Below, one piece after another: positions 8,570-17,338 of a DNA stretch of 64,000 bases. The stretch comes from Streptomyces iranensis. Lineage in GTDB: Bacteria > Actinomycetota > Actinomycetes > Streptomycetales > Streptomycetaceae. The notes under the pieces are model-generated. The model worked only from the letters and a program-made list of their open reading frames with translations, did no database searches and was not told the DNA's origin. The DNA is taken from assembly GCF_017874715.1 (NCBI RefSeq), contig NZ_JAGGLR010000012.1:1-64000 (forward strand), written 5' to 3'. The position numbers and the translations under genes were made by a program. How positions within the stretch are numbered: the first letter of the stretch is position 1; each line of letters begins with the position of its first letter.

Positions 8570-10021
8570 ATGCCCGCATCCACATCCGACTCGCGCCACG
8601 GCGATCCAGCAGGCGAGGAGTCCCTGCCCCCGGTGTCACCCGGGGACTCCCGCCACCAAACCTCGTGGCTCGCCGCCGCGTTCGGCGCTCCGGCGGCGGC
8701 TCTGCTCGGCGACTGCGTGCAAGGACCCCCGGCAGGAGGGCTCCGTGACTGGGCCGACTCGGGAGCGATGGCTCTGACCGGACTGCCCGACGGGGCACCG
8801 CTCGCGGCCCCCGGAGCCCCGGCCGGCGTGCTGCGCATCGCGCTCGACGCCGTCGCCGCCTTGAGCCGGGCACGGACGGGAAAGGCCGTCCGGCTGCCCG
8901 GGACCGACCTGCTGGGCGAGCGCGCGGCCATCGCGGGGTTGTCCCGGCGCGGCCCGTGGTCGGCGGGCGGCGCCTTCAGGATCCTGTCCGCCGTGGACGG
9001 CTGGGTAGGCGTCTCACTGTCCCGGGAGGACGATCGCGACCTCGTTGCCGCCCTCGTCGAGAACCCCGTGGAAACCGACGTCTGGGAGGTGCTCGAACGC
9101 TGGTCGGCGGACCGGAGGGCGGTCGATGTGGCCGAACGTGCCCAACTGCTGGGCATCCCGGCGGCCACGGTACCGGTGACCCCCCGCGGCCTGCCGGACG
9201 AACAGGCCGCGCACCGCCGCGGGACCGCCGGATCCGGCCCCAGGCCAGTGCTGATCCACGGCGGCGGCCCCCGTAAGCACCGGCGCCGGCGCCCGCTCGT
9301 GGTCGACCTCACCTCCCTGTGGGCGGGCCCGCTGTGCGCGCGGCTGGTCGGCCTGACCGGCGCGGACGTCGTCAAGGTCGAGAGCCCGCACCGCCTCGAC
9401 GGCGCCCGGTTCGGCCCACCGGCCTTCTACGACCTCCTGCACGCCGGGCATGCGTCCGTTTCCCTCGATCTCACCTCACCGGCCGGCGTCGCCACCCTGC
9501 GGCGGCTCCTCGAATCGGCGGACGTCGTTCTCGAGGCCTCGCGCCCCAGGGCGTTGCGGCACCTCGGCATCGACGCCGAGGAGGCTGTTGCCTCGGGCAC
9601 GGTGTGGACCAGCATCACGGCGTACGGGCGGACGGGGCCATGGGCGAACCGTGTGGGCTTCGGGGACGATGTCGCCGCCGGAGCGGGTCTGGTCGTCCGG
9701 ACCGAGCACGGGCCGCTGCCCTGCGGGGACGCCCTGGCGGACCCATTGACCGGTGTCCACGCGGCGGTCTCCACGGCAGCGGCCCTCGCCGGGGAACAGG
9801 GCTGCCTGATCGACGTCTCCATGCGGGATGTCGCCGCCTTCGCCGCTCGGGGGCCCGCCGAACCGCATGTCGTACGGCAGGCCCCGGACGGCGACTGGTG
9901 GGTGGAGACGGAGCACGAGGTCTTCCCGGTCCGCGCGCCACGCGCGCCACGGCCGGGGCAGCGGGCCACGGAATTTGGAGCCGACACCGCACGCGTGCTC
10001 ACCCGGTGGTGCCGTCCGTGA
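8570..10021 (+). CDS. permuted CaiB/BaiF-type CoA-transferase-like protein
   Basis: The 483-residue product belongs to the CaiB/BaiF superfamily but has its parts in an unusual order. Residues 1 to about 240 look like the family's C-terminal part (DGWVGVSLSREDD, AERAQLLGIPAATVPV). The typical N-terminal domain comes second (LVVDLTSLWAGPLCARL, GADVVKVESPHR, SVSLDLTSPAG), ending in LADPLTGVHAAV, which holds the likely catalytic Asp. The start is uncertain because the frame is open upstream: ATG 8570 has GTGGGGA before it, and ATG 8537 is an alternative. The stop overlaps the next gene's GTG. It probably moves CoA between acyl groups or isomerises an acyl-CoA. Confidence 0.8.
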   Translation: MPASTSDSRHGDPAGEESLPPVSPGDSRHQTSWLAAAFGAPAAALLGDCVQGPPAGGLRDWADSGAMALTGLPDGAPLAAPGAPAGVLRIALDAVAALSRARTGKAVRLPGTDLLGERAAIAGLSRRGPWSAGGAFRILSAVDGWVGVSLSREDDRDLVAALVENPVETDVWEVLERWSADRRAVDVAERAQLLGIPAATVPVTPRGLPDEQAAHRRGTAGSGPRPVLIHGGGPRKHRRRRPLVVDLTSLWAGPLCARLVGLTGADVVKVESPHRLDGARFGPPAFYDLLHAGHASVSLDLTSPAGVATLRRLLESADVVLEASRPRALRHLGIDAEEAVASGTVWTSITAYGRTGPWANRVGFGDDVAAGAGLVVRTEHGPLPCGDALADPLTGVHAAVSTAAALAGEQGCLIDVSMRDVAAFAARGPAEPHVVRQAPDGDWWVETEHEVFPVRAPRAPRPGQRATEFGADTARVLTRWCRP

Positions 10022-11415
10022 ACCTGCTCATCGCGCGATGCCGCACCGACGGACACCTCACCGACGTCCGGATACGCGACGGACGGGTCACCGAGGTGGC
10101 GGAGCGGCTGCGCCCGGCGCGGGACGAGGATCTCGTGGACGCGCGCGGCGGCGCGTTGCTGCCAGGGCTCCACGACCATCATGCGCATCTGCTCGCCATG
10201 GGCGCCGCGGAGCGGTCCGTCGTCTGCGGTCCTCCGGCCGTGAACGACGCCGCCGCACTACGTGCCGTCCTGCGCGGGGCGGCAGACGCGGTTCCGGCGG
10301 GCGGCTGGGTGCGCGGCACCGGGTACAGCGAGTCGGTGGCCGGTCTGCTGGACCGAACCGCCCTGGACGGCATGGTCGCCGACCGCCCGGTGCGCCTCCA
10401 GCACCGGGGCGGGGCACTGTGGATCCTCAACAGCGCGGGGCTGGCGGCCGTCGCTTCGGCGCTGGACGACTCCTTGGACGTCGAACGGGACGCGGCCGGA
10501 CATCCGACCGGACGCCTCTGGCGCTACGACGTCCGGCTGCGGGCGGCGATCGGTGCCGAGCCACCCGATCTGGCGTCCGTGGGCGAGCGGTTGGCCTCGT
10601 ACGGGATCACCGGCGTCACGGATGCCACGCCGGACCTGGACGCGGCAGGTCTGGAGCTGATCGGCACCGCCGTACTTGGGGGCCGCCTGCGTCAGGGGGT
10701 GCAGCTGCTGGGCGCCGCGACCGGGACACCACTGGCTCCCGGCCTGTCCAGTGGGCCGTACAAGATTTTGCTGCGCGACCACGACCTCCCCGGTCTCGAG
10801 GAGTTGGCGGGCCTGATCGACCGGTCGCACCGGGCTGCGCGTCCCGTGGCGGTCCACTGTGTGACGAGGGAATCCCTGCTGCTCACCTTGGCCGCGCTGG
10901 AGATCGTGGGAACCTGCGAGGGCGATCGTGTGGAGCATGCGGCCGTGGTGCCGCCCGAGATGTGCGAGCACTTGGCCGCCAAGAGGCTGACGGTCGTGAC
11001 CCAGCCCTCCTTCATCGCCACACGGGGCGACACCTACCTGGCGTCGGTGGATCCCCGGGATGCCGAACACCTCTATCCCTACGCCACCTTGCTGGCACAC
11101 GGCGTGCCGACCGCGCCGTCGAGCGATGCCCCGTTCGGCGATCCGGACCCTTGGCGCACCATGGCCGCCGCGGCGTCCCGCCGCACTCCGTCGGGGAGGG
11201 TGCTCGGCTCTCACGAACGTGTCGCCCCCGGGGTGGTTCTGGCCGGGTTCCTGTCCCCGCCGCACTCCCCCGGCGGCCCTCCTCGGCGCGTGGCACCGGG
11301 CTGCCCGGCCGACCTGTGTCTGCTCGGCGAACCCGTCGAAGCGGCCTTGGCCAGGCCGTCCGCCGACCAGGTGGCGCTGGTTCTGCGAGCGGGGAAGCCC
11401 GTCTTCCAACGGTGA
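10018..11415 (+). CDS. amidohydrolase family protein (YtcJ-like)
   Basis: A 465-residue metal-dependent hydrolase. The HDHHAHL metal site is near residue 57, VAVHCVTRES supplies a conserved His, and APSSDAPFGDPDPW near the C terminus carries the conserved Asp. This arrangement fits YtcJ-type amidohydrolases that hydrolyse amide or enamide bonds or lactones. The GTG start overlaps the preceding TGA (10018-10021), indicating coupled expression with the permuted CaiB-like gene. No signal peptide is visible. What it hydrolyses is unknown. Confidence 0.87.
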   Translation: MNLLIARCRTDGHLTDVRIRDGRVTEVAERLRPARDEDLVDARGGALLPGLHDHHAHLLAMGAAERSVVCGPPAVNDAAALRAVLRGAADAVPAGGWVRGTGYSESVAGLLDRTALDGMVADRPVRLQHRGGALWILNSAGLAAVASALDDSLDVERDAAGHPTGRLWRYDVRLRAAIGAEPPDLASVGERLASYGITGVTDATPDLDAAGLELIGTAVLGGRLRQGVQLLGAATGTPLAPGLSSGPYKILLRDHDLPGLEELAGLIDRSHRAARPVAVHCVTRESLLLTLAALEIVGTCEGDRVEHAAVVPPEMCEHLAAKRLTVVTQPSFIATRGDTYLASVDPRDAEHLYPYATLLAHGVPTAPSSDAPFGDPDPWRTMAAAASRRTPSGRVLGSHERVAPGVVLAGFLSPPHSPGGPPRRVAPGCPADLCLLGEPVEAALARPSADQVALVLRAGKPVFQR

Positions 11416-11428
11416 GCGCACACCCGAT

Positions 11429-11455
11429 GCCCTGTGCACCGCCGGTCACCAGGGC
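11429..11455. terminator. possible bidirectional terminator hairpin
   Basis: GCCCTG and CAGGGC form a six-base stem with a 15-base loop in the 50-bp gap between convergent genes. It is modest and has no T tract. Confidence 0.3.
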
Positions 11456-11465
11456 GACCCGGCCG

Positions 11466-12335
11466 TCATCCCGCGTCCCACCCCGCCAGAGGTGCCGCGT
11501 CCGGGTAAAGGGTCCAGCCGCCGCCCGAGCGCACCCAGCCTCCTGCCGCGGCGGTACCGCCGTCCACGTGGAGAGTGATGCCGGTGACATAGCCTGCGCG
11601 ATCGGAACAGAGATACACCGCCGCGTCGGCGCACTCCTCGGCGGCGCCCTCGCGGCCCAACGGGACGTAGCGCCTGACAGCTGCCTCGCGGTCCGGTGGG
11701 CGAGGCGGCAGGGCGCCCGGGTCCACCAGGCCTGTCAGGATCCCCCGGTTGCCGGCCGTAGCGGTGTGGTCGGGCGCCAGGGCGTTCACCCGGATCCGGT
11801 GCTCGGCCAGTTCGACCGCCATGGTCCGGGTGAAGCTGATCACCCCGGCCTTGCAGGCGGCGTACACCGCGTACATGGGAGCGGCACGCTCACCCTCGAT
11901 GCTGGTGATGTTGAGTATCGAACCGCCTCCGGAGGAAGCGATCATCGGCGCGGCGGCCGAGGTCGCCGCCAGCATGCTGACCAGGTTGATGTCGATGTGA
12001 CGGCGCCAGCTGCGTTCGCTCTGGTCCAGGAAACGCCTGGCCCGCACACCACCGGCGTTGTTGACCAGGATGTCCAGTCGACCGAACGTCCGGTGCGTGG
12101 CCGCGACGGCTTCGGTCAGCGCGGCGGTGTCCATCACATCCGCCACCAGCGAGATCGCCGTACCCCCGGCCGTCTCGGCCAGCGCCCTCGTTGCCTCGGC
12201 TCGCTGGAAGTCGATGTCGATCAACCCGACCCGCACGCCGGCCCCGGCCAGCGCGACCGCGATGGCCTGGCCGATGCCCGCACCCGCCCCGGTCACCACT
12301 GCGGCCTTGCCGTCGAGACCCAGCTCGAAGGTCAT
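11466..12335 (-). CDS. short-chain dehydrogenase/reductase (SDR)
   Basis: A 289-residue classical SDR. The cofactor motif TGAGAGIGQ is at about residue 16, NNAGG near 86, and YAVYAACK holds a Tyr-x3-Lys pair (Y-AAC-K) with a Ser in the preceding strand. It ends with an unusual tail after the normal HVDGGTAAAGG motif, about 25 residues ending in GWDAG. The ATG at 12335 has GGAGAGGAG upstream and overlaps the stop of the LLM gene (ATGA), so the two are coupled. It most likely oxidises a hydroxyacyl-CoA or alcohol intermediate. Confidence 0.92.
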   Translation of the reverse strand: MTFELGLDGKAAVVTGAGAGIGQAIAVALAGAGVRVGLIDIDFQRAEATRALAETAGGTAISLVADVMDTAALTEAVAATHRTFGRLDILVNNAGGVRARRFLDQSERSWRRHIDINLVSMLAATSAAAPMIASSGGGSILNITSIEGERAAPMYAVYAACKAGVISFTRTMAVELAEHRIRVNALAPDHTATAGNRGILTGLVDPGALPPRPPDREAAVRRYVPLGREGAAEECADAAVYLCSDRAGYVTGITLHVDGGTAAAGGWVRSGGGWTLYPDAAPLAGWDAG

Positions 12336-13270
12336 CGCCCGCTCCTCTCCGACCGCCACTTCGCGATCACCTCACGTCCGTAGTACTCCAAGGCCCTGAG
12401 GGCTTCGTCCAGGCTGCTTCCAGGCACACGAACGACGAACCAGGTGGCTCCGGCGTCGGCGAGTTCCTCGAGGTGATCGCGCCGGGGCAGATGAGCGCCC
12501 TCTCCGGGGCGGACGTCACTGTGCGGCGTCTGCACCTGTACCTCGAGGGACGACGGGTCGCGTCCGGCCTCGGCGGCGAAGTGGCGCAACTCCGCGACAG
12601 CCGCCGCCAGGTCGGCCGGCGTCGACAGCGCCGTGGTCCGGGTGGTGGCCGCCATGCCGGCGCTGTTGAGCAGCGGAGACCAGCCCTGGGCCGCACGGGC
12701 GGCCCGGCGCCGTGCGTTCCGTCCGTTGCCGCCGATCCACACGGGTGGATGAGGCACCTGCACAGGGCCGGGGGTGCTCACCGTGCCATGCGCGGTGTAC
12801 CGAAGCCCTTCGCCGGTGTAGGACTCGTCGGTCCACAGGTCCCGCAGCACATCGAGTGCCTGGTCGAACAGTTCACCGCGCCGCTCGAAGTCCACGCCGA
12901 GCGCGTTGAACTCCGACCGCAGATAGCCCCCGCCGGCACAGATCGTCAGCCGACCGCCGGAAAGCCGGTCCACGGTGGCGATCCGCTTGGCCGCCATCAG
13001 GGGGCTGTGATACGGCAGCACCATCAGGTAGGTCATCAGGCGCAGCCGATCCGTGACCGCGGCGCAATAGGCGAGGGCGTCGAGCGGATCGAGGGTCGCG
13101 TGTCCCCCCGAGGTGAGCCACTTCCCCGACGGCGCGGGGTGCTCCGTGAACGCGATCGCGTCAAAGCCCGCCTCCTCCGCCGCGCGGGCGAATGCGCGCA
13201 GCCCCTCGGGCCCGTACAGCTCCGGCACGCAGCCAGGCTTTCCGATCGGATGTTCGACAGTGAACCTCAC
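12332..13270 (-). CDS. LLM-class (F420-dependent type) oxidoreductase
   Basis: A 312-residue luciferase-like oxidoreductase starting at a GTG behind AAGGGAGC. Motifs include AFTEHPAPSGKWL, DRLRLMTYLMVLPYHSP and GGRLTICAGGGYLRSEF. It is a clear paralogue of the protein encoded at 42372-43280: both start with RFT(V/I)E or KFTIE and share IAFTEHPAPS-KWL, GGHE/ATLD and GYLRSEF-ALG. It is the first gene of a two-gene unit with the SDR. A CTAAC-GAA-GTTAT palindrome lies 32 bp upstream. Confidence 0.9.
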   Translation of the reverse strand: MRFTVEHPIGKPGCVPELYGPEGLRAFARAAEEAGFDAIAFTEHPAPSGKWLTSGGHATLDPLDALAYCAAVTDRLRLMTYLMVLPYHSPLMAAKRIATVDRLSGGRLTICAGGGYLRSEFNALGVDFERRGELFDQALDVLRDLWTDESYTGEGLRYTAHGTVSTPGPVQVPHPPVWIGGNGRNARRRAARAAQGWSPLLNSAGMAATTRTTALSTPADLAAAVAELRHFAAEAGRDPSSLEVQVQTPHSDVRPGEGAHLPRRDHLEELADAGATWFVVRVPGSSLDEALRALEYYGREVIAKWRSERSGR

Positions 13271-13301
13271 GGCGCTCCCTTACTCGATCACTCCATCGTA
13301 G

Positions 13302-13314
13302 CTAACGAAGTTAT
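13302..13314. promoter_or_regulatory. putative operator, CTAAC-N3-GTTAG type
   Basis: CTAACGAAGTTAT lies just upstream of the LLM gene at 13270 and about 225 bp before the amidohydrolase at 13539. Arms match the second recurring palindrome class with one outer mismatch. Confidence 0.5.
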
Positions 13315-13538
13315 TTATGTCAGTACGCAACCGGACCGCGAGTCAATCGAAAATGTCATTTTCGCCAACCCCAACCTTGGGTCCAGCTGCCGGGAGCCCG
13401 ACACCCCGCCCACCTCGCTCTGCACTGCCATCTCGAAGACGTCCCGCAGGCCGTTGACAGTCGGCGAGTCGACATGCACCGTTGAAAACAGCATTTTCAC
13501 CGGATCGAACTGATCACCACCCACTCAAGGAGAGAGTC

Positions 13539-14672
13539 ATGGAGAAAATCTGGGCGAACTCGGGTGACTCGCACTTCATGGAGCCCGAGGACCTGTGGCG
13601 CAGCAACGTCCCCGCGCACCTGGCCGACCTCATGCCGCGGAGCGTCAAGGACCCCGACGGCATGTGGGAGACCGTCCACATCGATGGCATGTCCTTCCGC
13701 CGCGCCACTCCGCCGTCGGCGACTCAGGAGTTCCGCGAGGCGGCGAACCGGGCGCCCGGTGCCCGGGACGTCACTTTGCGGATGAAGGACCTCGACAACG
13801 AGGGCATCTGGGGTGAGCTGGTCTTCCCGTCGCTGGGTCTGTGGAGCTCGTCGTTCCGCACCCCCGAAGCGCTACGGGAGGCTCTGCGGGTGAGCAACGA
13901 CTGGTCCTGGGAGACCATCGACCAGGCATCCGAGCGGCTGGTGGCCACCGCCCAGGTGTCCACGCTGGACATCGGGGACGCCGTCCGGGAGCTGGAGCGG
14001 ACCGCAGAGATGGGATTCCGGGCAGTGTTCCTGCCGGTCAGGCCGCATCCGCTGCAGAAGGACTACAACCACGACGCGTGGGAGCCCCTCTGGGCCGCCG
14101 CAGAGGCGGCGAACATGGTGCTGGCCTTCCACATCGGCACCGACCCGGTCGACCTCTCCACGGGCGCGATGGCCGGCGTCGTGTACCGGGGTCCGGGCGG
14201 GGCGGTACTGAACTACACCGAGACGACGTTCGGCGGTCAGCGTGCGGTGGTCAAGATGGTCGCCTCCGGCGCTCTCGACCGTCACCCCAACCTGAAGGTG
14301 CTGGTCGCGGAAGGTGGCGCCACCTGGGTACCGTTCATCGCCGACCGCATCGAGGAGGGTTACCGCCAGCACGCGGCCATGGTCCGCCCCAAGCTCGAGC
14401 GATCCCCGCGGGAGATCATCTACTCCCAGGTGTACGCCTCCTTCCAGCACGACCAGACCGCCGTCGCCGCCGCGGCGTCCATGGGCTACGACAACGTCAT
14501 GTGGGGCAGCGACTACCCGCACATGGAGGGCACCTTCGGGCACACCCAGGAGACGCTGCACGGCCTGTTCGACGGCGTCGACCTGAAGGTCAGGGAACGG
14601 ATCACCACCGGTGTCTTCGCCGAGCTGTTCCCCCACGTGCCCCCGCTGCCGACGGCCGTCGCGGGAGCCTGA
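13539..14672 (+). CDS. amidohydrolase of the ACMSD-like family
   Basis: A 377-residue metal-dependent hydrolase or decarboxylase of the amidohydrolase_2 type. NSGDSHFMEP at the N terminus supplies a D-x-H metal site, LAFHIGTDP a central His, and MWGSDYPHMEGT the C-terminal Asp that is typical of this group. Related actinobacterial proteins occur in steroid and aromatic degradation clusters, where they hydrolyse or decarboxylate ring-cleavage products. The ATG at 13539 follows AAGGAGAGAG. It is followed after 3 bp by a 68-residue gene and is probably coexpressed with it. Confidence 0.92.
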   Translation: MEKIWANSGDSHFMEPEDLWRSNVPAHLADLMPRSVKDPDGMWETVHIDGMSFRRATPPSATQEFREAANRAPGARDVTLRMKDLDNEGIWGELVFPSLGLWSSSFRTPEALREALRVSNDWSWETIDQASERLVATAQVSTLDIGDAVRELERTAEMGFRAVFLPVRPHPLQKDYNHDAWEPLWAAAEAANMVLAFHIGTDPVDLSTGAMAGVVYRGPGGAVLNYTETTFGGQRAVVKMVASGALDRHPNLKVLVAEGGATWVPFIADRIEEGYRQHAAMVRPKLERSPREIIYSQVYASFQHDQTAVAAAASMGYDNVMWGSDYPHMEGTFGHTQETLHGLFDGVDLKVRERITTGVFAELFPHVPPLPTAVAGA

Positions 14673-14675
14673 GCC

Positions 14676-14882
14676 ATGTCCGACAACGTGATGTACGACT
14701 CGCCCACCGAGTTCCTGCACGATGTGGCCAGCGTCGGCGCCTGTGTCGCCCAGTCCGTCATCCCCCACGACAAGGGCGGCTACGTGTGCGCCTGCTCCTG
14801 CGAGCGATGGGAGGTCATCGCCACGAGCAGGGACGAGGGCCTGCGTCTGGCCCGAGCGCACACAGGGTCGTCCACGGGCTGA
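14676..14882 (+). CDS. small Cys-rich protein of unknown function, coupled to amidohydrolase
   Basis: A 68-residue protein starting three bases after the amidohydrolase stop, with GGGAGCC upstream. Codon third positions are almost all G or C, so it looks genuinely coding. It contains CACSC near residue 39 followed by a strand-helix pattern (WEVIATSRDEGLRLARAH), and no membrane segment. The tight spacing suggests it is an accessory or small partner of the amidohydrolase. No family was recognised. Confidence 0.7.
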   Translation: MSDNVMYDSPTEFLHDVASVGACVAQSVIPHDKGGYVCACSCERWEVIATSRDEGLRLARAHTGSSTG

Positions 14883-14911
14883 GCAGCGTCCCCGGGGTGG
14901 GCAGGCCGCGA

Positions 14912-14935
14912 CCTGGCCACCCCCGGGGGGCCAGG
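14912..14935. terminator. hairpin downstream of the amidohydrolase unit
   Basis: CCTGGCC and GGCCAGG form a seven-base stem around a C/G-rich core, 30 bp after the small gene stop and before the convergent regulator. There is no T tract, which is common in actinomycetes. Confidence 0.45.
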
Positions 14936-15060
14936 GAGGCGGTGGCCACGGTGTTCCGCTTGACGTGGAACATCCCGGCTCCGCCATGACCGGACCCCAT
15001 GTGAGCGAGTTGGCCGGCGCAACAGGTGCGCCCGGTTCAGGGCCGGGTACGCCGGGGTGG

Positions 15061-15876
15061 TCAGTCGAGGATGTCGATGACCCTTGTCGCCTCACTGCCG
15101 GCGAGGACCAGTTCGTCGGCCACCGCGAGGTGCTTGCGCCAGAACGCCTCCGCCGCGTCACCGTCACCCGAGCGCACCAGCTTGACCAGCTTCTCGTACG
15201 CACGCACGGCCCGGTTGTTGTGCTGACGGCTCAGGCTGGGCGTGTTCTCACGGCGAGCGCGGACCACGATCTGCGACTGGCGCAGGATGATCTCGTAGAC
15301 CATCCCCACCATGACGGCCAGGGTCTTGTTGCCGGAGAGCTGCACGAGACGCAGGTGGAACTGGGCGGCACCGATGGCGAATCGATCCACGTCGTCCAGG
15401 TTGGCCCGCTCCTCCTCCAGCGCCTGCTCCAGGGCCGCGTACTTCTCCTCGTCGCCGTCGAGCGCGAGCAGCCGCGCGGCCGGCGGCTCGATCGCACTGC
15501 GCGCCACGTAGACGTCGGCCAGCGTGGCACCCTCCAGTTGGAGAAGGAGGGCCGCCGGCCGGGCGACGGCCTCGGGACCAGGCACTGTCACCCTGGCCCC
15601 GGTGCGCGAACCTCGCCTGAGTTCCACGAGCCCTTCGGACTCCAGGACCCTGACGGCTTCCCGCAGAGTCGGACGGGAGACATTGAAGTGCTCCAGCAGT
15701 TCCGGCTCATGCGGCAGGAAGTCACCGCTCTTGAGCTCGCCATCGACGATCATGCGGCGCAGACGCCGAGCGACAAGCTCACCGGTCTTCGGCGCGCGCA
15801 CGCCGTTGACCGCTGCAACCGCCCCCCCATTGTTCCAGTTCACACCATCAGGACGCCGCTCGTCCGACCCCGCCAT
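15061..15876 (-). CDS. FadR-subfamily GntR transcriptional regulator (copy 1)
   Basis: A 271-residue regulator. The winged helix-turn-helix occupies about residues 28-98, with recognition segment FNVSRPTLREAVRVLESEGL. The all-alpha FCD ligand domain follows (about 110-260) with metal/ligand histidines such as those in FHLRL and RKHLAV. Such proteins usually repress catabolic genes and are released by an acyl-CoA or organic acid. It is paralogous to the regulator at 38091. It is divergent from the SCP-x/DUF35 operon, with a 265-bp shared region containing a GATAGCTATC palindrome and an ATGGTGAACTAA site, suggesting it controls itself and that operon. Confidence 0.93.
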   Translation of the reverse strand: MAGSDERRPDGVNWNNGGAVAAVNGVRAPKTGELVARRLRRMIVDGELKSGDFLPHEPELLEHFNVSRPTLREAVRVLESEGLVELRRGSRTGARVTVPGPEAVARPAALLLQLEGATLADVYVARSAIEPPAARLLALDGDEEKYAALEQALEEERANLDDVDRFAIGAAQFHLRLVQLSGNKTLAVMVGMVYEIILRQSQIVVRARRENTPSLSRQHNNRAVRAYEKLVKLVRSGDGDAAEAFWRKHLAVADELVLAGSEATRVIDILD

Positions 15877-15954
15877 AGGTTTCCGCCTTCACTGTTTCAC
15901 TGCGATCCGGGCCCGCCGTGGCCACGGAGAGACCTGGGTTACGTCACTTACGAG

Positions 15955-15964
15955 GATAGCTATC
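15955..15964. promoter_or_regulatory. GATAGCTATC palindrome in regulator promoter
   Basis: A perfect ten-base palindrome lies 79 bp upstream of the FadR-type regulator start. It differs from the two main palindrome classes and may be a regulator site or promoter element. Confidence 0.3.
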
Positions 15965-16080
15965 TCGCTCGGCCCCACGTCGGCCCGTCCGGTGATCGCC
16001 CGCGGCCGGGAACGGTGCAGAGCTCCTCATCACCCGCTCCCTTGCTGACAGACCACGGACGGAACTATTCTGACTCCGAC

Positions 16081-16092
16081 ATGGTGAACTAA
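16081..16092. promoter_or_regulatory. putative operator, TTAGT-N2-ACTAA type
   Basis: ATGGTGAACTAA lies 50 bp upstream of the SCP-x-like gene. The GTGAACTAA part is identical to the site at 25041-25054. Confidence 0.45.
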
Positions 16093-16141
16093 GAATCCTA
16101 GGTTGACTGTATCCGACGGAGACCGCGAAAGAGAGACGCCC

Positions 16142-17338
16142 ATGGCTCCGCAAACCCCCGACACCGCGATCGTCGGGGTCGGCGCAACGCCGTACTACCC
16201 CCGCGGTGAATCACACCCGCAGACCATCACGGAGCTGGCGGGCAAGGCGATCCTGGCGGCCTGTGAGGACGCCGGGCTGTCGGTCAAGGACATCGACGGC
16301 TTCGCCTATTACTCCATGGCGGGCGGTGGCTATGGCCGGTCCATGGAGACCGCCTCCCTCATGGAAACCCTCGGCATCCCCGAAGTGACCTTCACAGCCT
16401 CGCTGACCGCCGGCGGGGGCGGCTCGGCCGGCTCCATCGGCCTGGCCCGCGCCGCCATCGTCGCGGGCGACGCGACCTGCGTGGTCAGTGTCATGGCATT
16501 GCAGCAGCTCCCCGAGTACCGGCTGGGCGGTGTCTTCGGCAAGGCCGAGCCCACGCCCGAGAAGTCGTTCATCCAGCCCGCGGGCCTGACCGGCCCAGGA
16601 CACCTGATGTCGGTACTGGCCCGCCGTCACATGCACGCCTACGGCACCCGCCGCGAGGCCTTCGCCGAGGTCGCGATCTCCACCCGGGAGAACGCGATCA
16701 CGCGCCCCACCGCGCTGCGGCGCACGCCGCTCACTCTCGACGACTACTTCAACGCACGGATGATCGCCGAGCCACTGTGTCTGTACGACTTCTGCATGGA
16801 GACGGACGGTGCGGTCGCCGTCCTCACCACCAGTCTCGAACGCGCCCGTGACCTCCGCCAGAAGCCCGTGCCGGTCGTCGCGGCCGCGCACGGTGGACGG
16901 CGGGAGTGGGGCCGGGGCTTCAGCTGGATGGGCATGCCGGAGGAGACGTTCGCCTCCTCCGGCCACGCGGCGGTGGCCCAGCGTCTCTACGCCAAGGCCG
17001 GCGTCGGTCCGGACGACATCGACGTGGCCCTGTTGTACGACCACTTCGCACCCATGGTCGTGATGCAGCTGGAGGACTACGGCTTCTGCGCCAAGGGAGA
17101 GGGCGGTGCCTTCGTGGAGAGCGGGGCCATCCGCTACAAGGGTGGCTCGATCCCCGTCAACACACACGGCGGACATCTCTCGGAGGGCTACGTGATCGGC
17201 ATGACCCATGTGCGGGAAGCGGTGGAGCAGCTGCGCGGCACCGCCGTCAACCAAGTGCCGGGAGCGGAGCTGGCCCTGGTCAGCGGCGGCCCGGCGACCA
17301 TCCCGGTCAGCGGCCTGGTCCTGGGGCGTGACGCATGA
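16142..17338 (+). CDS. SCP-x/Ltp-type thiolase-like protein, probable acyl-CoA aldolase subunit
   Basis: A 398-residue thiolase-superfamily protein of the lipid-transfer (SCP-x) type. The segment where thiolases hold the nucleophilic Cys (about residues 84-100) reads TASLTAGGGGSAGSIG and has no Cys, while the C-terminal NTHGGHLSEGY (340-350) is conserved. Ltp-type proteins without classical thiolase activity act with DUF35 partners as retro-aldolases that cleave beta-hydroxyacyl-CoAs in sterol side-chain degradation. The DUF35 gene follows with an ATGA overlap (17335-17338), which supports that role here. The ATG at 16142 follows GAAAGAGAG. The first in-frame ATG, 13 codons earlier, is less well placed. 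Confidence 0.88.
   Translation: MAPQTPDTAIVGVGATPYYPRGESHPQTITELAGKAILAACEDAGLSVKDIDGFAYYSMAGGGYGRSMETASLMETLGIPEVTFTASLTAGGGGSAGSIGLARAAIVAGDATCVVSVMALQQLPEYRLGGVFGKAEPTPEKSFIQPAGLTGPGHLMSVLARRHMHAYGTRREAFAEVAISTRENAITRPTALRRTPLTLDDYFNARMIAEPLCLYDFCMETDGAVAVLTTSLERARDLRQKPVPVVAAAHGGRREWGRGFSWMGMPEETFASSGHAAVAQRLYAKAGVGPDDIDVALLYDHFAPMVVMQLEDYGFCAKGEGGAFVESGAIRYKGGSIPVNTHGGHLSEGYVIGMTHVREAVEQLRGTAVNQVPGAELALVSGGPATIPVSGLVLGRDA

Noticed and set aside
13302..13320. loxP-like ATAACTTCGT on the minus strand
   Set aside because: Only ten bases match a loxP arm and the inverted second arm and spacer are absent; it is explained as one of the recurring CTAAC-N3-GTTAG palindromes.
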